Source: Treponema sp.
Lineage (GTDB): Bacteria > Spirochaetota > Spirochaetia > Treponematales > Breznakiellaceae
Assembly (NCBI GenBank): GCA_031288815.1
Contig: JAITQR010000126.1
Coordinates: 1 to 5,231, forward strand
Length of the DNA stretch: 5,231 nt
Direction of reading: 5' to 3'
The position numbers were made by a program, and so were the translations under genes. Below, one piece after another: positions 1 to 4,043 of this stretch. How positions within the stretch are numbered: the first letter of the stretch is position 1; the number at the start of each line of letters is the position of its first letter. Below the pieces are notes generated by a model. That model was given only the letters and a program-made list of their open reading frames with translations, did not search any database and was not told the origin of the DNA.

Positions 1-588
1 GCGGTTCTGTGGCTTATCGGTCTTAATATCCTCGCTTTCTTCGCGGAACAGGCCTTCGGCCAGCGCTGGATTCTCAGCCGTTTCGCCATGATACCCGCCA
101 TGGTAAGAACCGGCTATGCTTTCTGGACTTTTTTAACCTACATGTTCCTCCACGCCGGGTTCAGCCATATCTTTTTCAATATGTTCGCCCTTTTTATCTT
201 CGGCTCCCAGGTGGAAAGGTGGATGGGAAGCAGGGAGTTCGTCCTCTTTTACCTGCTTACCGGGGCTCTGGCGGGGCTCTTTTCCTTCGCCGTTTATTAC
301 CTTACCGGCAACTACTTTGTGATCCTCCTCGGCGCCTCCGGGGCGGTCTTCGCGGTGCAGCTCGCCTACGCGGTGCTTTTCCCTGACGCGATCATTTACG
401 TCTGGGGCATCCTTCCCCTCCGCGCCCCGGTCCTGGTACTGGGCTTTACCGCCCTGGAACTGTTCTTCTCCGTTACCGGGCTTGCCGGCCAGGTCGCCCA
501 CCTTACCCACCTGGCGGGTTTCGGTTTCGCCTGGCTCTACTTCCTCCTCCGCCTGGGCATAAACCCCCTTCACTCCTGGCGGCGCTAG
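1..588 (+). CDS. Rhomboid family intramembrane serine protease, 5' end cut off by the window
   Basis: Rhomboids cleave transmembrane segments of other proteins inside the lipid bilayer with a Ser-His dyad. The reading frame is open from base 1, so the true start lies upstream; an ATG at 88 is internal because hydrophobic rhomboid-like sequence precedes it. Counting codons from base 1, the visible 195 residues contain a first hydrophobic helix (about 1-19), then a helix with the oxyanion-hole pattern HxxxN (H56, N60; context GFSHIFFN), the ERWMGS loop, the catalytic-serine motif GASG with S113, and a last helix with AHLTHLAG in which H170 is the expected catalytic histidine. All catalytic residues are present, so the enzyme looks functional. 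The protein ends in a short basic tail, SWRR. Compared with typical bacterial rhomboids of about 200-230 residues, only a short N-terminal piece should be missing. The physiological substrate cannot be told from sequence. The family assignment is strong. Confidence 0.93.
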   Translation, partial: AVLWLIGLNILAFFAEQAFGQRWILSRFAMIPAMVRTGYAFWTFLTYMFLHAGFSHIFFNMFALFIFGSQVERWMGSREFVLFYLLTGALAGLFSFAVYYLTGNYFVILLGASGAVFAVQLAYAVLFPDAIIYVWGILPLRAPVLVLGFTALELFFSVTGLAGQVAHLTHLAGFGFAWLYFLLRLGINPLHSWRR

Positions 589-702
589 GGGTTTGTCGCG
601 CTTCCGCCGGGCCGTTTTTCAGAACCTTGAAAAGAAAACCGGAAACTAAAGATCATGGCGAACTGATCCAATGCCATGCCCCGGCGCTGAATCGGCGGTA
701 CA

Positions 703-715
703 GGCCGGACCGGCC
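703..715. repeat. GC-rich inverted repeat GGCCGG-A-CCGGCC
   Basis: Two perfect 6-base arms (703-708 and 710-715) surround a single base. The left arm, with its two preceding bases (CAGGCCGG, 701-708), recurs at 736-743 directly against the Shine-Dalgarno sequence of the downstream gene. The right arm could therefore pair with either copy. It could be a weak terminator, a protein-binding site or chance in GC-rich DNA; the sequence does not decide. Confidence 0.35.
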
Positions 716-731
716 CGTTTCCTACGAATAA

Positions 732-760
732 TTGACAGGCCGGGGAGGATAAAATAGATT
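732..760 (+). promoter_or_regulatory. Possible sigma-70 promoter overlapping the methyltransferase start
   Basis: TTGACA at 732-737 is a perfect -35 box. Seventeen bases further on, TAGATT at 755-760 matches the -10 consensus at four of six positions. Transcription from it would begin near 766-768, downstream of both the Shine-Dalgarno sequence and the TTG start. It therefore conflicts with the SD-led start and would make sense only for a leaderless message starting at the GTG at 768. The -35 match may be fortuitous. Confidence 0.25.
742..749 (+). promoter_or_regulatory. Ribosome binding site that fixes the TTG start at 759
   Basis: GGGGAGGA is a strong Shine-Dalgarno sequence with a 9-base spacer to TTG at 759. 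The alternative in-frame GTG at 768 would be 18 bases away, which is too far. The next in-frame ATGs (825, 1035) have no comparable purine-rich sequence before them. This is the main reason for accepting the TTG start and hence the N-terminal membrane segment. Confidence 0.75.
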
Positions 761-1796
761 GATAAATGTGGAATTTCCTAAAAAGTTTGTACCGGCACCC
801 CTTGTTGCCGCCCTGGCGGCCGGGATGGTCATAGGTCTGGCATTCGGCCTCCTCCTTCCCGCGCTGGTCTCCGTCCAATCGGAGCCGGTGGTAAGTTACG
901 AAAAAGCCGCCGCCCTTTTCGGCGCGGAAGGATCCGAGGAAACCGAGCCTGTCGAGGCCAGTCCCGAAAACGATCTTAGTTTCGAGGTCTCGCCGGGGGC
1001 AAAGACTTACAACGGCCCGGCCCTGGCCCAATCCATGACCCTGGAACCCAGGGAAGCCTGGCTTACCTGGATGCAGAACAACCGGAATGACAATCCCGGT
1101 TTTCTGGAAGAACGGTATAAACTGGCCATGAATTTCATCGAATCCTCGGAACTCAAGCGCCCGGAGGATGTACGGGCCTTTCTGCTGGCTCCCCGGGAAC
1201 ACTTTGTCCGGGCAAGGAACCGGGGTTTGGAATACGCCGATACCTGGTTGCCCATAGGCTACGGGGCTACCATTACCGATCCCGACGTGGTTGCCATGAT
1301 GACCACCAGCTTGAACATAAGCCCCGGGGATCGGGTACTGGAGATAGGAACCGGATCGGGCTACCAGTCGGCCATCCTCTCCTACCTTACCCAGGAAGTG
1401 TACACCATCGAAATTATAAAACCCCTGTACATCGAGACCGACAGCCTCTACCGGGATCTGGAAAAATCTTTCCCCTCCTACGGCGGCATAAGCCGGAAGC
1501 TGGGGGACGGGTACTACGGCTGGGAAAAATACGCCCCCTTTGACAAGATCATCGTAACCTGCGCCATCGATCATATTCCCCCGCCGCTGCTCAAACAGCT
1601 TAAACCCGGGGGAATCATGGTACTGCCCCTGGGCCCTCCCCAGCGGCAGTATATCATGCAGGTAACCAAAGAGGTGGCCAAGGACGGCGCGATTATCCTG
1701 AACCGGCGGGATGTCTACAACGGCCTGCGGGTTAAATTCATTCCTTTCCGGGATGAAGCGGGAACGTCCTACAGCGCCTCGGCTGAGGCGGAATAG
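759..1796 (+). CDS. pcm: Protein-L-isoaspartate O-methyltransferase with N-terminal membrane anchor
   Basis: The family transfers a methyl group from S-adenosylmethionine to isoaspartyl residues in age-damaged proteins, the first step of their repair. The 345-residue product starts at TTG behind GGGGAGGA. Residues 1-10 contain KK, then a hydrophobic segment spans about 12-38, and a Ser/Glu/Ala-rich acidic linker runs to about 90. The catalytic domain follows: LLAPREHFV (142-150), the LPIGYGATIT substrate loop (164-173), AdoMet motif I VLEIGTGSGY (193-202), YTIEI (215-219), GDGYYGW (249-255), APFDKIIVTCA (259-269), LKPGG (281-285) and RVKFIPF (324-330). These match bacterial Pcm along its whole length, so function is well supported. 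E. coli Pcm has about 208 residues and no anchor, so the first 95 or so residues are extra. The usual TIS of the substrate loop is TIT here. Basic residues before and acidic residues after the hydrophobic stretch predict an outward-facing enzyme, which is odd for an AdoMet user. Cleavage as a signal peptide is an alternative. Confidence 0.92.
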   Translation: MINVEFPKKFVPAPLVAALAAGMVIGLAFGLLLPALVSVQSEPVVSYEKAAALFGAEGSEETEPVEASPENDLSFEVSPGAKTYNGPALAQSMTLEPREAWLTWMQNNRNDNPGFLEERYKLAMNFIESSELKRPEDVRAFLLAPREHFVRARNRGLEYADTWLPIGYGATITDPDVVAMMTTSLNISPGDRVLEIGTGSGYQSAILSYLTQEVYTIEIIKPLYIETDSLYRDLEKSFPSYGGISRKLGDGYYGWEKYAPFDKIIVTCAIDHIPPPLLKQLKPGGIMVLPLGPPQRQYIMQVTKEVAKDGAIILNRRDVYNGLRVKFIPFRDEAGTSYSASAEAE

Positions 1797-1809
1797 GACC
1801 GGCGTCCTT

Positions 1810-1840
1810 CGCCCCGGGAGCCCCCGGCGGGCGGGTTTTT
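1810..1840 (+). terminator. Possible intrinsic terminator after the methyltransferase gene
   Basis: CGCCC (1810-1814) can pair with GGGCG (1829-1833), or GCCC (1820-1823) with GGGC (1829-1832) around a 5-base loop. Either is followed, 2-3 bases on, by TTTTT at 1836-1840. It begins 13 bases after the stop codon. The stems are short and the T-run is modest, so it is only a candidate; the hairpin at 1911-1952 is stronger. Confidence 0.4.
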
Positions 1841-1910
1841 CCGTCACCGGCGGCGCGAAAATCCCGATTGGCGGGAATGCCGCGAAGCTTCGGTTCGGAC
1901 GCGGTTTTTG

Positions 1911-1952
1911 GGGTAAAAAACGCCTCCCTGGCGATTTTTCCGGATTTTACCC
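1911..1952. terminator. Terminator-like hairpin with A-run and T-run, readable on both strands
   Basis: An inner stem CGCC (1921-1924) / GGCG (1930-1933) has the loop TCCCT and is flanked by six A on the left (1915-1920) and five T on the right (1935-1939). This gives the form of a bidirectional intrinsic terminator with one A-A mismatch at the stem base. An outer perfect 8-base inverted repeat, GGGTAAAA (1911-1918) / TTTTACCC (1945-1952), encloses it. It lies between the methyltransferase gene and the promoter at 1971, so it should separate the two transcription units. Confidence 0.55.
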
Positions 1953-1970
1953 GCGAACGCGACAAACTTC

Positions 1971-1999
1971 TGGACACATATACCAAAGACGGGTAAAAT
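1971..1999 (+). promoter_or_regulatory. Sigma-70-type promoter for the LysM/C39 gene
   Basis: TGGACA (1971-1976) matches the -35 consensus at five of six positions. TAAAAT (1994-1999) matches the -10 box at five of six, and the spacer is exactly 17 bases. The predicted start of transcription is about 2006, giving a leader of roughly 280 bases before the ATG at 2289. Its position just downstream of a terminator supports it. A weaker alternative nearer the gene is TTGAAA (2137-2142) with TTTAAA (2161-2166), spacer 18. Confidence 0.55.
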
Positions 2000-2021
2000 A
2001 GCATAGCCTGTACCCGGAGTT

Positions 2022-2142
2022 TTTCAAAACCGAAGTTTTGAAAGCGCGATTTTGGATTTGACCGGGAAAAGCCGTGGCTTTAGCCGGTTTTTCCAAATCC
2101 GGTTTCATCGGAGCTCCGGTCCGCGCTAACCGGGTTTTGAAA
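2022..2142. repeat. Nested inverted-repeat element in the leader of the LysM/C39 gene
   Basis: The 121-base segment is bounded by TTTCAAAACC (2022-2031) and its exact reverse complement GGTTTTGAAA (2133-2142). Inside lie AGCGCG (2043-2048) / CGCGCT (2122-2127), then GGATTTG (2054-2060) / CAAATCC (2094-2100) enclosing ACCGG (2061-2065) / CCGGT (2084-2088), and a self-complementary CGGAGCTCCG (2109-2118). The left boundary can instead fold locally: TTTCAAAAC (2022-2030) with GTTTTGAAA (2035-2043) around CGAA. No protein-coding ORF is convincing here. It may be a miniature or dispersed intergenic repeat, or a structured RNA leader; no known riboswitch class was recognised. Confidence 0.6.
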
Positions 2143-2218
2143 TTGACTTATTGTAGTGGTTTTAAAAGCCAACATTTATTATTGAGGAAGTTTACAGTTG
2201 TGGAATTCCTGGCATAAC

Positions 2219-2262
2219 AGGGGACCGGCGATAGCTTTAGGTAAGGAGAAGTCCCTTTTTTT
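2219..2262 (+). terminator. Terminator-like hairpin with seven-T run in the leader (possible attenuator)
   Basis: AGGGGAC (2219-2225) can pair with GTCCCTT (2251-2257), including one G-T wobble, around a 25-base loop. GTCCC is followed at once by seven T (2256-2262). The hairpin sits between the inferred promoter and the start codon, ending 26 bases before the ATG, so premature termination would control the gene. A segment upstream, CCGGTCC (2116-2122), is exactly complementary to GGACCGG (2222-2228) and could disrupt the hairpin. The large loop makes it weaker than a classical terminator. Confidence 0.4.
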
Positions 2263-2276
2263 CCGATACAAGGACA

Positions 2277-2284
2277 AGGAAGGG
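2277..2284 (+). promoter_or_regulatory. Ribosome binding site of the LysM/C39 gene
   Basis: The purine-rich AGGAAGGG lies 4 bases before the ATG at 2289, with the AGGA core 8 bases away. It supports this start. A second SD-like TAAGGAG at 2242-2248 lies in the loop of the leader hairpin and has no start codon behind it. Confidence 0.65.
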
Positions 2285-2288
2285 TGAA

Positions 2289-3962
2289 ATGAGTGAATTT
2301 CGTAAAATTGTGATTGGAAGACCGTTTTTTCGGATTTATAAATACCTGGGACGCCATTCTTTGATTCCCCGGCTTGCCGCCCTGAGCCTGGCCGCCGCTT
2401 TTCTGGTAGGCGCGGCTTTTCTTGTCAGCTTTGCCATCTTCGCGCCGGAGCTTCCCCCGGAAAATCTTTTTTCCAAGATAGACGAGGTAGCCGCCTATTA
2501 CCAGAACCCGGATACTCCCTGGCTTAGTTCCCAGGTGGTCCTTCCCCTGGAGGACAAGGATTGGGCGAGCATTTCCACCCTTCAGGAAGAAGAGGACATA
2601 ACCGGCGCGGGAGGCCAGGCCACGGACCGGACCGAGGATATTGAATACCGCATCAGGCCCGGGGAAACCCTTTCGGAGATTGCCTACGCTTACGATATTT
2701 CCCAGGCGGTGCTGGCCTGGTATAACAAAATCACCAACGTCGACCGTATCCGGGTGGGAACCCCTATTGTCATTCCCTCCGCGCAAAACGCCCGGGCCGC
2801 TGAGCTCCGAATGGCCGGGGAGCCCCGTAAAGCCGCGGCGCCTTCCCGGAAAAACACGAAAAGCGTAAGCATAGGGTTTGAAAGCAGAAACAACGGGGAA
2901 ATGGACGGATCGGGGGTAACGGTGCAATTTTCCGTCCTTAACCCCTCGGCGGAGAACCTGCAGTCCTTTGAATGGGATTTTGGGGACGGCAAGCGGGGTT
3001 TCCGGCCCAATCCCAGCTACGAGTATTCCACGCCCAAGACCTATGTGGTGCGGCTTACCGCCCGGGACGCCTCGGGAACCATCTACAAATCCAACCCCCT
3101 CTATATTGACATTCCCCATCCCGATTCGGTGGCGGAGCGGAACACCACGAGATTCGTTACCCTTTCCACGCCGGATGAACTGTTTGTGGTAAGAGGCGAA
3201 ATTATCCGGGTGGCCCGGTATCCCTCGGTGGAGGAATCGCCCCTGGATCTGAGCGAATCGGATCAGTTCCTCACCAAGGCCAGGTTCCGGAAATCCGGCT
3301 ACTACGGCCTCACGGTGTCGGAGCCTTCCCGGGGCGAACAGTACTACTCGGTATTCGTCAGCCCCATCCCTTCCATGCACGCCGACGCGGATCTGACCAA
3401 CTTCAACTGGTACCGGACCCAGTTCAACACGGGAACCACCTCCAACTGCGGCCCCGCGGCGACGGCCATGGCTATCAGTTGGGGAACCGGCAAATACCAC
3501 CCTGTTTCCGCCGTGCGGCAGGTTGTGGGCTGGCAGGGAGACGGGGGAACCAGTTTTGAGGATCTGATTAAGGTTATCAGGGAAGAGGGAATCGAGGCCG
3601 GCATCGTCTCCCTGCGTTCGGTTCAGGATATTCGGGACGTGATAGACTCGGGCTCCATAGCCATTATTGTCTTCCGTACCGACGGGGTAAACACCTCCCC
3701 TTCCGATCCGGGAAGGGATCTTTTCGGAAAGTACTACAACGACTCGGTGGGCCATTACATCGTGGTTAAGGGATACTCCCTGAACGGGGATTATTTTATT
3801 ATTCACGATCCTATTCCCAGCGACTGGGGCTCCAACAGTTTCCGGTATCAGGACGAGATCAGCATGGTCGGCCGGAACCGGTACTATTCCTCGGCGGAAT
3901 TGCTCAAGGCCCTGCGCCGGCCCAGCATGATCGTGATTCCCCGGGCGCGGCAAAACTATTAG
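2289..3962 (+). CDS. Membrane-anchored LysM, PKD-like and C39-like cysteine peptidase protein
   Basis: The 557-residue product probably binds peptidoglycan in the periplasm and acts as a cysteine peptidase or amidase there. A basic N-terminus (several R/K in 1-28) precedes one transmembrane segment (about 29-52), predicting an outward-facing body. A LysM repeat lies at about 118-163 (YRIRPGETLSEIAYAYDI, ending GTPIVIP); LysM binds N-acetylglucosamine polymers. A basic linker follows, then a PKD-like beta domain at about 205-276 with the hallmark WDFGDG (229-234). Residues about 285-360 form a beta-rich stretch that I cannot assign. The C-terminal domain (about 370-555) resembles the C39-like papain-fold family (Peptidase_C39_2): SNCGPAA gives C387, VGHYIVVKGY gives H489 and HDP gives D507, a complete candidate catalytic triad. 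The gene has its own inferred promoter and long leader and converges on ychF. The substrate is unknown; there is no ABC exporter, so a bacteriocin-leader peptidase role is unlikely. Domain calls are strong, the precise role is not. Confidence 0.88.
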   Translation: MSEFRKIVIGRPFFRIYKYLGRHSLIPRLAALSLAAAFLVGAAFLVSFAIFAPELPPENLFSKIDEVAAYYQNPDTPWLSSQVVLPLEDKDWASISTLQEEEDITGAGGQATDRTEDIEYRIRPGETLSEIAYAYDISQAVLAWYNKITNVDRIRVGTPIVIPSAQNARAAELRMAGEPRKAAAPSRKNTKSVSIGFESRNNGEMDGSGVTVQFSVLNPSAENLQSFEWDFGDGKRGFRPNPSYEYSTPKTYVVRLTARDASGTIYKSNPLYIDIPHPDSVAERNTTRFVTLSTPDELFVVRGEIIRVARYPSVEESPLDLSESDQFLTKARFRKSGYYGLTVSEPSRGEQYYSVFVSPIPSMHADADLTNFNWYRTQFNTGTTSNCGPAATAMAISWGTGKYHPVSAVRQVVGWQGDGGTSFEDLIKVIREEGIEAGIVSLRSVQDIRDVIDSGSIAIIVFRTDGVNTSPSDPGRDLFGKYYNDSVGHYIVVKGYSLNGDYFIIHDPIPSDWGSNSFRYQDEISMVGRNRYYSSAELLKALRRPSMIVIPRARQNY

Positions 3963-4043
3963 GGTTCCCTAAGACGCCGCGGCGGTGAAACCCCGGACGG
4001 AGAGATCCCGGTCTCCCAAGGAAGCCCCGGACGCTTTGGCCGC
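3963..4043. other. Convergent intergenic gap with small stem-loops
   Basis: These 81 bases separate two converging genes. They hold AGGG-TT-CCCT (3961-3970, overlapping the stop codon), the palindrome CGCCGCGGCG (3975-3984), and GGAGA (3999-4003) / TCTCC (4012-4016) around 8 bases. None is followed by a T-run on either strand, so no standard intrinsic terminator can be named. The stems may still act with Rho or protect 3' ends. Confidence 0.35.

Larger units (their letters stand above)
589..758 (+). other. Intergenic gap between rhomboid and methyltransferase genes
   Basis: No ORF of note lies in these 170 bases. Visible structures are a GC-rich inverted repeat at 703-715, a weak inverted repeat TTTTCA/TGAAAA in the 614-634 region, and GATCA/TGATC arms at 651-655 and 664-668. 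There is no convincing intrinsic terminator for the rhomboid gene: the GC-rich arms at 703-715 are followed only by CGTTT. Read-through from the rhomboid gene into the methyltransferase gene is therefore possible. Confidence 0.5.

Noticed and set aside
88..588. ATG at 88 as the true start of the rhomboid gene
   Set aside because: The frame is open to base 1 and encodes an expected rhomboid first helix upstream; starting at 88 would remove it.
585..1847. Minus-strand ORF of 420 codons opposite the methyltransferase gene
   Set aside because: It is a GC-driven shadow: no family motif, low-complexity Gly/Phe/Pro-rich product, and it covers a well-supported Pcm gene.
1711..2001. Plus-strand ORF of 96 codons overlapping the end of the methyltransferase gene
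   Set aside because: It is out of frame with Pcm, basic and unstructured, runs through two terminator-like hairpins and overlaps the promoter, and has no recognisable features.
2052..2129. Small TTG-started leader ORF of about 25 codons within the nested repeat
   Set aside because: It has no Shine-Dalgarno sequence, lies wholly within the inverted-repeat structure and shows no runs of regulatory codons typical of leader peptides.
2201..2217. Sigma-54-like TGG...TGGCATAA sequence
   Set aside because: The -24/-12 spacing and the GC doublet of the -12 element are missing.
2148..3953. Minus-strand ORF of 601 codons opposite the LysM/C39 gene
   Set aside because: It mirrors the codon pattern of the real gene, its protein is rich in Gly, Arg, Val and His with no recognisable domain, and the plus-strand product has clear domains and a good ribosome binding site.
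2289..3962. C39 domain as a bacteriocin leader peptidase
   Set aside because: There is no fused or adjacent ABC transporter or bacteriocin precursor, and the LysM and PKD-like domains point to an extracytoplasmic envelope role.
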